Assembly: GCA_902786285.1 (NCBI GenBank)
Contig: CADABX010000018.1
Location: 1-38,054, forward strand
Reading direction: 5' to 3'
From: Oscillospiraceae bacterium
GTDB taxonomy: Bacteria > Bacillota > Clostridia > Oscillospirales > Acutalibacteraceae
Length of the DNA stretch: 38,054 nucleotides
The notes under the pieces were generated by a model. It worked only from the letters and a program-made list of their open reading frames with translations, searched no databases and was not told where the DNA came from. Both the position numbers and the translations under genes were made by a program. This document shows, in pieces, positions 29,461 through 38,054 of this stretch. The number at the start of each line of letters is the position of its first letter. The first letter of the stretch is position 1.

Positions 29461-30480
29461 TCAGCATTGACCGACCATTTCCAAAAACACCGGCCATGCG
29501 GCGTCTTTATAGAACCGGTGGCCGCCGTCGCCGATGATCTGGGCGCAGTTTTCTTTTGCGCCGACTTCGGCGTAATAAAGATCCCGCACAATGGCGAATT
29601 CCTTTTGCGCGGCGTCGGCGGGAAAGATCCCGTCGGTTTTGCCGGTGACGATCACCAGCGGACGGGGCGCGATCATGCCGCCCAGCTCCGCCATGTCGAA
29701 ATATTTCGCAATGCCCGGCACATAGTTGCAGGCGCAGTGGTGTTTGTTGCCGATGGAATCAAGATAGGTGCAAAACGCGCAGGAGGGGATCGCGCCTTTG
29801 ATACGTTCGTCCAGCGCCGCCGCGTAGATCGTTGCTGTGCCGCCGCCGGAGTTGCCCATGCAGTAAACGCGGTCGGTATCGCATTCGTCGGCGAAATGAT
29901 GTTCCAGCGCGTCGATCACACACTTGATATCCCATACTCTGCCGCCCAGCAGCGTTCTGCCGGAAAGCAGGGCTGTCATGGCGGCCTTATAGCAGTCCGG
30001 TCTCGGCGTGCCGCCGTTTTCGCCGAAGCAGCGCTGCTCCACCGTCACGGCACACAGACCCCGCGCGGCGCACTGCACGGCAAAATCCCGGTCGCCGTTT
30101 TCCTGACCGTCCGCGTCGCCGGGGTACAGCGCCATACCCAGCGAATTGTGCATGCCGGTACTGTGCCCCTGCAGGCAGATCATCACCGGAGGCTTTTCAC
30201 AGACCGGCTTTTGCGGCGTCACAAAGACACAGGGCAGAAAAAACCCTTCCTCGGTCTGGATCACAAACCGTTTCTCGGTCCATCCGTCCCTTTCTTTTAT
30301 CGACTCAACGCGGAACAGATCCCCGCACCCGTGCATCGCATCGAGCCCCAAAAGCGTTTTCAGCTTCGCTCTTGCGGCGCACTGCCAAGCGTGCAGCGGC
30401 ATATTGCCGGAAAACCGCATGGACGGCACGGTTCTTGCCAGCGCGCCTATTTCGTTGTCCCACGGGTGAAGTCCGTACAT
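29461..30480 (-). CDS. Alpha/beta-hydrolase, acetyl-esterase-like
   Basis: 339 residues from the ATG at 30480 (AAGGAG 9 bases upstream). Cytoplasmic serine hydrolase with no signal peptide. Catalytic triad candidates: Ser in YCMGNSGGGTA, Asp in VTGKTDGIFP and His in IGDGGHRFY. GLCAVTVEQRCFGE and GHSTGMH (oxyanion region after CLQ) fit the Abhydrolase_7 / acetyl xylan esterase-like group. It may remove acyl groups from imported oligosaccharides; the substrate is not known. It is monocistronic between rarA and the glycogen operon. Confidence 0.75.
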   Translation of the reverse strand: MYGLHPWDNEIGALARTVPSMRFSGNMPLHAWQCAARAKLKTLLGLDAMHGCGDLFRVESIKERDGWTEKRFVIQTEEGFFLPCVFVTPQKPVCEKPPVMICLQGHSTGMHNSLGMALYPGDADGQENGDRDFAVQCAARGLCAVTVEQRCFGENGGTPRPDCYKAAMTALLSGRTLLGGRVWDIKCVIDALEHHFADECDTDRVYCMGNSGGGTATIYAAALDERIKGAIPSCAFCTYLDSIGNKHHCACNYVPGIAKYFDMAELGGMIAPRPLVIVTGKTDGIFPADAAQKEFAIVRDLYYAEVGAKENCAQIIGDGGHRFYKDAAWPVFLEMVGQC

Positions 30481-30525
30481 CAATAACGCTCCTTCTGCTT
30501 TCGGTGACGGTCATATTCGCTTAAC

Positions 30526-30541
30526 ACAATTTTACAATTGT
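30526..30541 (-). terminator. Weak AT hairpin after glgA
   Basis: ACAATT-TTAC-AATTGT forms a 6 bp A+T stem, 8 bases past the glgA stop codon and upstream of the esterase gene. It could be a poor terminator or an operator; it is not convincing as either. Confidence 0.25.
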
Positions 30542-30548
30542 CTGTTGC

Positions 30549-31979
30549 TCAGTCCTTCATCAGCTGCTTATACAGCTTGATGTATTCGCCGGCGCTCTTG
30601 CCCCAGCTGAAATCGCATTCCAGCGCGCGGACCACCAGCGTGTCCCAGTAGTCCTTCGCGTTGTAATAGGTGTCGACCGCGCGCCGCAGGGCGCCGAGCA
30701 TATCGTGGGCGTTGTAGGTTTTGAAGGTATAGCCGTTGCCCTTGCCGTCGCCGGAATCAGTGATGGAATCCCGCAGACCGCCCGTTTCGCGGACGATGGG
30801 AATCGTGCCGTAGCGCAGCGCCACCATTTGCGACAGGCCGCAAGGCTCGCTCTTGGACGGCATCAAAAACAGATCCGCGCCGGCATAGATCTTTTTGGCG
30901 AGCGACGGCACAAAGCCGATGCGCACGGCCACCTTGTCGCCGTAGCGGTTGCTGAGCTCGCGGAAGTAGTTTTCATACTGCCAGTCGCCCGAGCCGAGCA
31001 CCACGATCTGCACGTCGGTGGTGGAGATGAATTCGTCAAACACAGCCTTGATGAGGTCAAGACCCTTGTGCGACACCAGACGGGTGACAAGACCCACCAG
31101 CGGCACGTCGGGACGCACGGGCAGACCCATCGTTTCCTGCAGCGCGGCCTTGTTGGCGGCTTTGCCCTCCTTCGCGTTCTGCGCGTTGTAATGCATTGCA
31201 AGATTCGGGTCGGTTTCGGGATCGTTGGTGTCGGTGGCGATCCCGTTGAGGATGCCGCTCAGCTTCCACTGGCGCTCGCGCAAAATCGGGTCCAGACCGT
31301 GGCTGTACCACGGGTCGAGGATCTCCTGCGCATAGGACGGAGACACCGTGGTGACCCAGTCGGCGCATTCGATGCCGCCTTTCATAAAGTTGGCGTCGCC
31401 GTCATATTCGAGGATGCCGGCGTCTTCGGGCTTGAGACCGACCACGTCGCCGATGATATCCATGCCGTAGGTGCCCTGATACTGGATGTTGTGGATCGTG
31501 AACACCGTGTTGATGCCCTGATACCACGGATCCTGACAGTACATCGTCTTATAGAACACCGGGGTGAGCGCGGTTTGCCAGTCGTTGCAATGGATGATGT
31601 CGGGCTTGAAGCCGATATGCGGCAAAATCTCCAGCGCCGCGCGCGCAAAGAACGTGAACCGCTCCGCGTCGTCGTAGTGGCCGTAGATGGAGTCGCGCTT
31701 GAAATAATACTGGTTATCGATCAGATAGTAGATCACGCCGTTGTGCTTCGCCTGGAACACGCCGCAATACTGGCGGCGCCACGCCACCGGCACGCTGATG
31801 CTGGTGACAAAGGTCATGGTATCCTTGAGCTCCTGCGGGATGGTGTCATACATCGGCATGACCACGCGGCAGCCGATCAGACGGCGGCGCAGCGCCTGCG
31901 ACAGCGCACCCGCAACGTCAGCGAGACCGCCCGACGCCATAAACGGCTGGGCTTCGCTGGCAACAAATAACACTTTCAT
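30549..31979 (-). CDS. glgA: Glycogen synthase (ADP-glucose)
   Basis: 476 residues, the usual GlgA length. It extends alpha-1,4-glucan from ADP-glucose (GT5, GT-B fold). The N-terminus VLFVASEAQPFMASGGLADVAGAL carries the donor-binding loop; ASGGL stands in place of the KTGGL of E. coli, as is common in Firmicutes. DIIHCNDWQTAL, VFTIHNIQYQGTYG and, near the C-terminus, LFLMPSKSEPCGLSQMVALRYGTIP with RETGGLRDSI are family landmarks. It is the last gene of the glgBCDA operon; AAAGGA precedes the ATG, and glgD ends 31 bases before it. Confidence 0.95.
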   Translation of the reverse strand: MKVLFVASEAQPFMASGGLADVAGALSQALRRRLIGCRVVMPMYDTIPQELKDTMTFVTSISVPVAWRRQYCGVFQAKHNGVIYYLIDNQYYFKRDSIYGHYDDAERFTFFARAALEILPHIGFKPDIIHCNDWQTALTPVFYKTMYCQDPWYQGINTVFTIHNIQYQGTYGMDIIGDVVGLKPEDAGILEYDGDANFMKGGIECADWVTTVSPSYAQEILDPWYSHGLDPILRERQWKLSGILNGIATDTNDPETDPNLAMHYNAQNAKEGKAANKAALQETMGLPVRPDVPLVGLVTRLVSHKGLDLIKAVFDEFISTTDVQIVVLGSGDWQYENYFRELSNRYGDKVAVRIGFVPSLAKKIYAGADLFLMPSKSEPCGLSQMVALRYGTIPIVRETGGLRDSITDSGDGKGNGYTFKTYNAHDMLGALRRAVDTYYNAKDYWDTLVVRALECDFSWGKSAGEYIKLYKQLMKD

Positions 31980-32010
31980 GGTTTTTCGTCCTTTCTGTTT
32001 GTCCGACGGA

Positions 32011-33126
32011 TCAGACCGTCACGTCTTTGCCGATGAACAGCGGGCAGGTGGACGCGCCGGAAAGCTCCTTGTTCGGCTTGATCACAACGTTTTTGTCGAG
32101 CACGGCGCAGTTGACCTTGGCGCCCTCGCTGATATAGCTGTCCTGCATCAGCACACTGTTTTTGACCACTGCGCCTTCCGCCACATAGACGCCGCGGAAG
32201 AGGATGGAGTTTTCAACGGTGCCCTTGATGATGCAGCCGTCGGCGATCAGGGAGTTGGCGGCTTTGCTCTTGGTGCCGTAAATTGCGGGCATGTCGTCGC
32301 GCAGCTTGGTATAGACCGGCAGATCCTGCGGGAACAGACCCTTGTACTGGCCCTCGACCAGCTTCATGCTCACATCGTAATAGGTCTGCAAAGAATCGAT
32401 CGTGCAGGCGAAGCCCTCGATCTTTTCGCCGCGAATGTAAAGCTTGTCGCAGTTGGCGTTGATCACGTCTTTTTCAAAATCCGTGGCGCCGGCCGTCAGC
32501 GCGTCGGCCACCAGACGCTCGAGCAGGGCACGCTTCATAAACAGCACGTTGAGCGAATAGTCCTTGTCCTCGGGCGCGTTGTCGGCAACAACGGCGTGCT
32601 TGATACGGTCGCCGTCGTCAAACACAAAGGTCATGATATCCGGCAGATGCGGTTTTTTGCCGCGGCGGTAGGCGATGGTGATATCGGCTCCGGAGGCAAG
32701 ATGGTGATCCATCAGCGCTTCGTAGTCGATCGTTGCAACAACATTGGCGTCGGCAAGCAGCACATAGTCCTTGTTGGAATGGCCCATATAGTTGAGCATG
32801 GCGTGCAGCGCTTCAATCCGGTTGTGTGCCACGCCGCCGTTGCCGGCCAGATCAAAGGGCGGCAAAATGGTCAGACCGTCGCGTTTGCGCGACAGATCCC
32901 ACGGCTTGCCCGAACCGAGGTGGTCCATCAGCGAGCGGTAGTTGCTCTTGGTGCTGACGCCCACGGCGGTGATGCCGGCGTTGACCATGTTGGAAAGGGC
33001 AAAGTCGATCAGACGGTAGCGGCCGGCAAACGGCACGGAACCGATGGTGCGAACCGCGGTCAGTTCGCTGATTTTATCGTCATCCACGCTGGCGTAGATG
33101 ATACCTAAGACATTCGATGCTCTCAT
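32011..33126 (-). CDS. glgD: Glucose-1-phosphate adenylyltransferase subunit GlgD
   Basis: 371 residues. GlgC paralogue found in Firmicutes; it forms a hetero-oligomer with GlgC and modulates ADP-glucose synthesis. It has [22 protein letters not shown], a GlgC-like nucleotidyltransferase fold and a left-handed beta-helix C-terminus (repeats such as [31 protein letters not shown], in part). The N-terminal G-x-G-x-R-L loop of GlgC ([10 protein letters not shown]) is replaced by [15 protein letters not shown], which explains weak or absent catalysis. Its ATG overlaps the glgC stop by 4 bases (ATGA). GAAGGAG precedes it. Confidence 0.93.
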   Translation of the reverse strand: MRASNVLGIIYASVDDDKISELTAVRTIGSVPFAGRYRLIDFALSNMVNAGITAVGVSTKSNYRSLMDHLGSGKPWDLSRKRDGLTILPPFDLAGNGGVAHNRIEALHAMLNYMGHSNKDYVLLADANVVATIDYEALMDHHLASGADITIAYRRGKKPHLPDIMTFVFDDGDRIKHAVVADNAPEDKDYSLNVLFMKRALLERLVADALTAGATDFEKDVINANCDKLYIRGEKIEGFACTIDSLQTYYDVSMKLVEGQYKGLFPQDLPVYTKLRDDMPAIYGTKSKAANSLIADGCIIKGTVENSILFRGVYVAEGAVVKNSVLMQDSYISEGAKVNCAVLDKNVVIKPNKELSGASTCPLFIGKDVTV

Positions 33127-34343
33127 TTTGCTTCTCCTTCCACATCCGTATCGATCATTTGCTTGGCGTCCACCTTGGCGCCCTTGCCGATCGTGATCTT
33201 TTCGCCGATGACGGCGATGCCCCAGTCGTCGAGCCGGTCGGCCATGGCCTCCGGGCTGTCGCCCACATGGGCGTTTTCGTCGATCACGGCGTTTTCCGCC
33301 ACGATCGCGTATTCCACGACCGCGCCCTTTTTGATGGTGGTGCCGGGCATCACAATGGAATAGCGCACCGTTGCGCCCTCCTCCACGGTGACGTTGGAAA
33401 ACAGCACGGAATAATCGACGTTGCCGCGGATCTCACAGCCTTCGCTGATCATGGAGTTTTCCACTTTTGCGGTGTCGGCAATAAAGTGCGGCGGCGCGAC
33501 GGGCGACTGGGAATAGATCTTCCAGGTGTCGTCCGACAGGTCGAGATCCACCTTCGGGTTGAGCAGATCGAGGTTCGCTTCCCAAAGGGAATCGATGGTG
33601 CCCACGTCCTTCCAGTAGCCGTCAAATTGATAGGCGAACATGCGCTCGCCGGCTGCGTGCATGGCCGGGATCACGTTGTGGCCGAAGTCGTTGCCGGAGT
33701 TCGGGTCGTTTTCGTCGTCGATCAGATACTTTCGCAAAATCTTCCATGTGAAGATGTAAACGCCCATGGACGCCTTGTTGCTGCGCGGCTTTTTGGGCTT
33801 TTCTTCAAATTCGCTGATCGAGCCGTCGGGTTCGACAAACATCAGACCGAAGCGCGACGCCTCGTCCCAGGGTACCTCGAGCATGGCGATGGTGCAGGCC
33901 GCGTTCTTTTCCTTGTGGTAATCGAGCATCTTGGCGTAGTCCATCTTATAGATATGGTCGCCGGAGAGGACAGCCACATATTCCGGATCGTAGCGGTCGA
34001 TGAAGTTGATGTTCTGATAGATCGCGTTGGCCGTGCCCTTGTACCATTCGGTGCCCTTGATCTGCTGATAGGGCGAAAGCACATGGACGCCGCCGTTCAT
34101 CCGGTCAAGGTCCCACGCCGCGCCGTTGCCGAGATAGTTGTTGAGCTCGAGCGGCTGATACTGGGTCAGCACGCCGACGGTCTCGATGCCGGAGTTGATG
34201 CAGTTGGACAGCGGGAAGTCGATGATGCGGTATTTGCCGCCATAGGGAACGGCGGGCTTTGCGATGTTTTTGGTAAGGATGCCGAGCCGGCTGCCTTGTC
34301 CGCCGGCGAGCAGCATGGCAAGGCATTCTGTTTTCTTCGTCAT
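33123..34343 (-). CDS. glgC: Glucose-1-phosphate adenylyltransferase (ADP-glucose pyrophosphorylase)
   Basis: 406 residues. It makes ADP-glucose from ATP and glucose-1-phosphate, the committed step of glycogen synthesis. [39 protein letters not shown] is the N-terminal catalytic and activator loop; [12 protein letters not shown] holds the metal-binding Asp, and [19 protein letters not shown] follows. The C-terminal left-handed beta-helix repeats run from about 290. AGGAGG lies 10 bases before the ATG. It is coupled to glgD by a 4-base overlap and follows glgB by 40 bases. Confidence 0.95.
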   Translation of the reverse strand: MTKKTECLAMLLAGGQGSRLGILTKNIAKPAVPYGGKYRIIDFPLSNCINSGIETVGVLTQYQPLELNNYLGNGAAWDLDRMNGGVHVLSPYQQIKGTEWYKGTANAIYQNINFIDRYDPEYVAVLSGDHIYKMDYAKMLDYHKEKNAACTIAMLEVPWDEASRFGLMFVEPDGSISEFEEKPKKPRSNKASMGVYIFTWKILRKYLIDDENDPNSGNDFGHNVIPAMHAAGERMFAYQFDGYWKDVGTIDSLWEANLDLLNPKVDLDLSDDTWKIYSQSPVAPPHFIADTAKVENSMISEGCEIRGNVDYSVLFSNVTVEEGATVRYSIVMPGTTIKKGAVVEYAIVAENAVIDENAHVGDSPEAMADRLDDWGIAVIGEKITIGKGAKVDAKQMIDTDVEGEAK

Positions 34344-34383
34344 GGTTTTGATTACCTCCTATATGATGCGTGATACTGAAAGA

Positions 34384-36348
34384 TCATTTTTTTGCGGTTG
34401 GTTTTTTGGCGGCCGGTTTCTTGTCGGGCTCTTTCTTTGCGGCGCGTTTTTTCGCCGGCCTGGGTTTATACTTGAGATACAGTGCCGAAAGGCCCGGCAG
34501 GTCCACTGTGATGGACTGCTCATAGCCGTGCATCGGCACTTTTTTGCTCGTTACGCGGGTTTTGGTGCCCTTGCCTTCGCCGCCGAAGCGTGTGTCGTCG
34601 GAGTTGAGCACCACTTCATAGATGCCGTCCTTGCCGACGCCGAAGGTATATTTTCCGCGCTCCACCGGTGTGAAGTTGCACACGCAGACGATTTCGTTCC
34701 CGTCTTTGTCCATCCGGCGGAACGCGATGACGGAATTGTCGATGTCGTCGCTGACGCACCACGCGAAGCCCTCCCAGGCGTAGTCGATCTGCCACAGGGC
34801 GGGCGTTTTCAGATAGAGCCGGTTGATGGCCTTGAAGTATTCCTGCAGCTGGCGGTGCTTGTCATAGTCCAGCAGCAGCCAGTCTAGGCCGGCGTCGTAT
34901 TTCCATTCGATGAACTGTCCGAACTCCTGCCCCATAAAGGTCAGCTTTTTACCCGGATGCGCCATCATGTAGCCCATAAACGAACGCACGCCGGCAAACT
35001 TTTCTTCATAGCTGCCCGGCATCTTGCCGATCAGTGAGCATTTGCCGTGAACCACCTCGTCGTGCGAGATCGGCAAAACGAAGTTTTCGGAAAACGCATA
35101 GAAGAACGAGAAGGTCAGCAGGTTGTGGTTGTATTTGCGGGACAGGCCGTCGAGCGAAAAATACTTGAGCGCGTCGTTCATCCAGCCCATGTTCCACTTG
35201 AAGTTGAACCCCAGACCGCCGATATCGGTCGGCTTGGACACCAGCGGCCACGCGGTGCTCTCCTCGGCGATCATCAGCACGCCCGGGAAATCGCGGAACA
35301 CCAGCGCGTTGAGCGTGCGCAAAAACTCGACCGCCTCCAGATTTTCGTTGCCGCCGTACTGGTTCGGCACCCACTGGCCGTGTTCGCGGCCGTAGTCGAG
35401 ATAGAGCATCGACGCCACGGCGTCCACACGCAGACCGTCGACGTGGTATTTGTCGAGCCAGAACGTGGCGGAGCTCATCAGGAACGAAACGACCTCCTTG
35501 CGGCCGTAGTCAAACACCTTGGTGCCCCAGTCCATGTGTTCGCCCTTGCGCGGATCCTTGTATTCATAGCACGCTTCGCCGTCAAATTCGGCAAGGCCGA
35601 ACGCGTCCTTCGGGAAATGCGCCGGCACCCAGTCGAGGATGACGCCGATATTGTTCTGGTGGCACTGATCGATGAAATACATCAGATCGTGCGGCGTGCC
35701 GTAGCGGCTTGTGGCGGAAAAATAGCCCGTCACCTGATAGCCCCACGAGCCGTCAAACGGATATTCCGACAGCGGCATCAGCTCGATATGCGTGTAGCCC
35801 ATTTCCTTGACATACGGCACCAGAGATTCCGCGAGGTCGCGGTAGGAATAGAAGTTGCCGTCGTCGTGCTGTTTCCACGAGCCGGCGTGGACTTCATAGA
35901 TGTTCATCGGGCTTTCATACGGATTGCGCCGCGCCTTTTCGGTTTGCCACGCGTCGTCCTTCCAGCGGTAGCCGTCCATCTCATAGAACTTGCTCGCCGT
36001 GCCGGGACGCGTTTCGCTGTGGAACGCGAACGGGTCGGCCTTGTCTTTGACCGTGCCGTTCGCACAGACAATATGATATTTGTAATTGTCAAACACCACA
36101 ACGTCGGGGATCGAGCATTCCCAGACGCCGGAATCCGGCAGCCGGTGCATCACAGCCGCGCCGGCGTCCCAGTCGTTGAAATCGCCGATGACGCTGACCG
36201 CCTGCGCGTGCGGCGCCCAGACACGGAATGTAACAAGATCGCCGTCCGGCTCCCGGTGCGCACCCAAAAACGCATAGGCGCGGTTGTTGGTGCCCGCATG
36301 GAAATAATACAGGGCGATGTCGTCACGTTTCGGTTGGCTTTTGGACAT
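34384..36348 (-). CDS. glgB: 1,4-alpha-glucan branching enzyme with basic tail
   Basis: 654 residues. It forms alpha-1,6 branches in glycogen (GH13). CBM48 lies at about residues 30-105 (VTFRVWAPHAQAVSVIGDFNDW). Catalytic residues: Asp309 in GLRVDAVASM, Glu362 in MIAEESTAWP, and Asp430 in PISHDEVVHGK. The C-terminal all-beta domain ends at about 625. The last 28 residues are Lys/Ala/Pro-rich (KKRAAKKEPDKKPAAKKP and more), resembling a histone H1 tail and unusual for GlgB. It is the first gene of the operon; AAGGTG precedes the ATG, and the promoter is at 36445-36473 with a leader of nearly 100 bases. Confidence 0.94.
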   Translation of the reverse strand: MSKSQPKRDDIALYYFHAGTNNRAYAFLGAHREPDGDLVTFRVWAPHAQAVSVIGDFNDWDAGAAVMHRLPDSGVWECSIPDVVVFDNYKYHIVCANGTVKDKADPFAFHSETRPGTASKFYEMDGYRWKDDAWQTEKARRNPYESPMNIYEVHAGSWKQHDDGNFYSYRDLAESLVPYVKEMGYTHIELMPLSEYPFDGSWGYQVTGYFSATSRYGTPHDLMYFIDQCHQNNIGVILDWVPAHFPKDAFGLAEFDGEACYEYKDPRKGEHMDWGTKVFDYGRKEVVSFLMSSATFWLDKYHVDGLRVDAVASMLYLDYGREHGQWVPNQYGGNENLEAVEFLRTLNALVFRDFPGVLMIAEESTAWPLVSKPTDIGGLGFNFKWNMGWMNDALKYFSLDGLSRKYNHNLLTFSFFYAFSENFVLPISHDEVVHGKCSLIGKMPGSYEEKFAGVRSFMGYMMAHPGKKLTFMGQEFGQFIEWKYDAGLDWLLLDYDKHRQLQEYFKAINRLYLKTPALWQIDYAWEGFAWCVSDDIDNSVIAFRRMDKDGNEIVCVCNFTPVERGKYTFGVGKDGIYEVVLNSDDTRFGGEGKGTKTRVTSKKVPMHGYEQSITVDLPGLSALYLKYKPRPAKKRAAKKEPDKKPAAKKPTAKK

Positions 36349-36444
36349 CTGAACACCTTCTTTTCCCGGGTGTATCCGATTTTTGCACTGCCCAAAGAAG
36401 CCGGGAAACCTGTGCAGAATCCACCCATTTTTATACTTTTTAAT

Positions 36445-36473
36445 ATGATAACACTTTGCAGAAAAAAAGACAA
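36445..36473 (-). promoter_or_regulatory. Promoter of the glgBCDA operon
   Basis: Minus strand TTGTCT (36468-36473), 17-base spacer, TATCAT (36445-36450). The leader is nearly 100 bases. Confidence 0.6.
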
Positions 36474-36656
36474 GGGTTTTTGCTATTTTGTTAGAAACTG
36501 AATAAAAAAATCAGTCCGTTTTTAGATAGTTTGTTAGAAACTTCCCGGCGGCGGTTTTGGGTGGGCCGGACGGAGGCACGGCAAACGCCGAAAAGGCGGG
36601 CGGCAAGAATCCAGTATAGCGCAAACGGACGAAAAAGAATGGGGAAAAACGGCGAG

Positions 36657-36685
36657 TTGACAAGCAGAAAAAACTGTGATACACT
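36657..36685 (+). promoter_or_regulatory. Promoter of the LCP-like gene
   Basis: TTGACA (36657-36662), 17-base spacer, TACACT (36680-36685). Confidence 0.7.
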
Positions 36686-36769
36686 GAAACTCCCCCGGCG
36701 GCAGACCGGCCGCTGTCTGCGTTTTGCCATACTATAATAATATAGATAGAACAGGGTGAGCTTTTTACC

Positions 36770-37705
36770 ATGAAACTCCCGCGCTTTTCCATAGACGACG
36801 AAACCCGCCGCACGATTGACGAAACCAAAAACAAAGCCATGCAGCAGGCGGACCGCGCCATGCGCGCCACCGACCGGCTGCTGCAGCCGCGGCTGGTGAT
36901 ACCGCTGTTTCTGGCGGTGCTGGTGCTGCTGCTTCTGGCGTCGGGCGTTGTCATCATCCAGGAACACCGCAAGCCGACTTCTTCCGATCCGTCCGGCGTC
37001 AGCGAAAATCTGACCGCCGCGCAGCCCGACGACGGCACGGCCGCCGTGCTGCAGGGCAACTTTTTGCTGGTGTTTGCCGACAACAATACCGGCACACTGC
37101 GGATGCTTGCGGTGCTGGGCGTCGATTCCGAAGGGAAGAGCCTGCATGTCAGCTATGTGTCGCCGTCGGACCGGGTGGACGTCAACAACCTCAACGGCTC
37201 CATGCAGCAGCATTACGACAAGGGCGGCGCCACGGAGCTGAGCTGGGCGGTCGGCACGTATATGGACCGCACGATGGATCGCTATGTGATCGCCAACAAC
37301 GACCGGCTGATCAACTTTTGCAAAAACCTCGGCGAACACGAGCTGCTGATCGAGCCGGGTGTGCAGACGGAATATGACGGCATCTCGTTCGTCATCAAGG
37401 AAGGGCTGCAAAAGCTGACGAGCGACACGCTGTGCAAATACTTCGGCTATTGCTGCAAAACGCTGTATACGGGCGGCGACGGCAAGGTGAGCGAGCTGCT
37501 GGAATATCTGATCGGCAAGCTGCTCTCGCCCGAAAACGAACCCCGGTTCGACCGGATCCTCGCAAAGCTCATCAGCGAAGCGGCGACCAACATCTCCGCG
37601 ATGGATCTGCAATCCTACAGCGCGGTACGCACGGCGTTTGCTGCGGACGGCGCGCCGGTCGCGGTGGTCAACGACGGTGTGTTCCGCCCCGCGGAAGAGA
37701 ATTAA
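36770..37705 (+). CDS. Membrane protein, probably LytR-CpsA-Psr-like
   Basis: 311 residues. A basic cytoplasmic start with a helical segment (about 10-40) is followed by one membrane span at about 43-65 and an outer domain. The stretches LLVFADNNTGTLRMLAVLGVDSEGKSLHVSYVS, SWAVGTYMDRTMDRYVIANNDRLINFCKNLG and the following GISFVIKEGLQKLTSDTLCKYFGY follow the order of an LCP domain (the family that links wall polymers to peptidoglycan). The usual catalytic arginines and aspartates are not clearly there, so it may be a degenerate or divergent member. GGGTGA lies 11 bases before the ATG. It is monocistronic. Confidence 0.6.
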   Translation: MKLPRFSIDDETRRTIDETKNKAMQQADRAMRATDRLLQPRLVIPLFLAVLVLLLLASGVVIIQEHRKPTSSDPSGVSENLTAAQPDDGTAAVLQGNFLLVFADNNTGTLRMLAVLGVDSEGKSLHVSYVSPSDRVDVNNLNGSMQQHYDKGGATELSWAVGTYMDRTMDRYVIANNDRLINFCKNLGEHELLIEPGVQTEYDGISFVIKEGLQKLTSDTLCKYFGYCCKTLYTGGDGKVSELLEYLIGKLLSPENEPRFDRILAKLISEAATNISAMDLQSYSAVRTAFAADGAPVAVVNDGVFRPAEEN

Positions 37706-37760
37706 GCTGGAAGAATTAAGGGTTATATTTGGTAATTAGTTTATTATACTTAATGTTAAA

Positions 37761-37791
37761 AGCCGCTCCGGTGGGGCGGCTGATGATTTTT
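37761..37791 (+). terminator. Terminator of the LCP-like gene
   Basis: AGCCGCTCC-GGT-GGGGCGGCT (9 bp with one G-T pair), then GATGATTTTT. Confidence 0.8.
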
Positions 37792-37906
37792 ATGCCGCCT
37801 TGCGACAGACCAGTGGACAAATCGCACAAAAAATCCGGGCCGGTTTTCAATTTTTTATGAAAGAAAAAAGAACACAAAAAAGAATGACAAAATTTGATAA
37901 AAACGC

Positions 37907-37935
37907 TTGACAAAAAGAGGGTGTTGTGCTAGAAT
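37907..37935 (+). promoter_or_regulatory. rRNA operon promoter
   Basis: TTGACA (37907-37912), exactly 17 bases, TAGAAT (37930-37935). An A-rich block (37850-37905) directly upstream resembles an UP element, as expected of an rRNA promoter. Confidence 0.85.
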
Positions 37936-38054
37936 AGCAAAGCTGTTTCGGAAGAGACAGCGATGAACCTTGAAAATTAAACAACGATGGAAAAGGAACC
38001 CGAGATTTTTTGAAGTAAGAAGTACTCTTACACAGTAATTTCGGAAGCTGAGAA
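37936..38054 (+). other. Pre-rRNA leader running off the window
   Basis: The leader contains ACCTTGAAAATTAAACA, which matches the conserved antitermination/processing block found before 16S genes in Firmicutes. GCTGTTTC/GAGACAGC is a small hairpin just before it. The 16S gene itself (its AGAGTTTGAT start) is not in the window. Confidence 0.75.

Larger units (their letters stand above)
36349..36769. other. Divergent gap between glgB and the LCP-like gene
   Basis: A 421-base gap. On the glgB side it holds a long leader with TTTCCCGG/CCGGGAAA arms (36362-36369 and 36401-36408) that could fold near the ribosome site, and the glgB promoter. On the other side it holds the promoter of the LCP-like gene at 36657-36685 and a possible second -10 at about 36731. 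Positions 36490-36650 hold nothing recognisable. Confidence 0.65.

Noticed and set aside
36362-36408. Riboswitch in the glgB leader
   Set aside because: Only one pair of 8-base inverted arms is visible; no known aptamer core is present.
37936-38054. 16S rRNA gene
   Set aside because: Only the promoter and leader are present; the 16S start sequence is not reached.
1-38054. tRNA genes, known riboswitches or T-boxes
   Set aside because: I looked for conserved arm sequences and for riboswitch cores in the leaders of hom, thiI and glgB and saw none. Reading by eye can miss divergent cases.

Overview
The window looks like a chromosomal segment of a spore-forming Gram-positive member of the Clostridia, most likely the Oscillospiraceae/Ruminococcaceae. 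This is inferred from gene content and signals, not from a search. The signs are G+C-rich coding DNA with strong AGGAGG-type ribosome sites and sigma-A promoters, a YpeB spore-germination protein, a GlgC/GlgD pair, a class B sortase, an N-terminally permuted SpoIID-like protein and a GH25 lysozyme with a clostridial Cys-rich tail. The right edge runs into an rRNA promoter and leader, and the left edge starts in dispersed repeats. The window may therefore be a contig that broke at repeats on both sides.

Layout. 1-1200: dispersed palindromic repeats and a hicA-hicB toxin-antitoxin pair on the minus strand. 1223-5330: secreted GH25 lysozyme (+), iron-type alcohol dehydrogenase (-) and an AI-2E/PerM-type membrane protein (-), with a heptamer-repeat-rich gap between the last two. 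5498-7876: homoserine dehydrogenase followed by an aspartate kinase whose N-terminus, with the KFGGTS motif, is missing. 7877-8828: about 950 bases without a convincing gene, holding an iteron-like cluster, a mosaic of palindromic repeats and a heptamer array. 8829-10937: SDR oxidoreductase and ypeB (-). 11144-19463: a long plus-strand run, probably one operon: cysteine desulfurase, thiI, cinA, sortase B, the SpoIID-like protein and class II fructose-bisphosphate aldolase. 19677-23869: membrane-anchored XRE regulator, an IS200-like hairpin cluster, a membrane protein (-), an unknown protein and a split chromate transporter pair. 24132-25346: alanine aminotransferase (-). 25687-27802: an A+T-richer cassette of ECF-type sigma factor, anti-sigma factor and lipoprotein, with the same unusual promoter upstream of the sigma gene and of the lipoprotein gene. 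27977-30480: RarA ATPase and an alpha/beta-hydrolase esterase (-). 30549-36348: the glycogen operon, transcribed glgB-glgC-glgD-glgA (-). 36770-37705: an LCP-like membrane protein (+). 37907-38054: rRNA promoter and leader.

How the genes work together. glgC/glgD make ADP-glucose, glgA polymerises it and glgB branches it. The cysteine desulfurase and ThiI form the sulfur relay for 4-thiouridine in tRNA. Hom and aspartate kinase belong to the aspartate-family amino-acid pathway. The sigma factor, its anti-sigma factor and the lipoprotein look like a self-contained, autoregulated envelope-signalling unit.

The most unusual things seen are: (1) a SpoIID-like protein that appears circularly permuted and whose cytoplasmic half resembles a degenerate CinA, two genes downstream of the real cinA; (2) a truncated aspartate kinase that keeps an internal beta-subunit-like start; (3) a shared noncanonical promoter in the sigma cassette; (4) seven arrays of unrelated 7- or 8-base tandem units placed at or near gene ends; and (5) a shuffled mosaic of intergenic palindromes.
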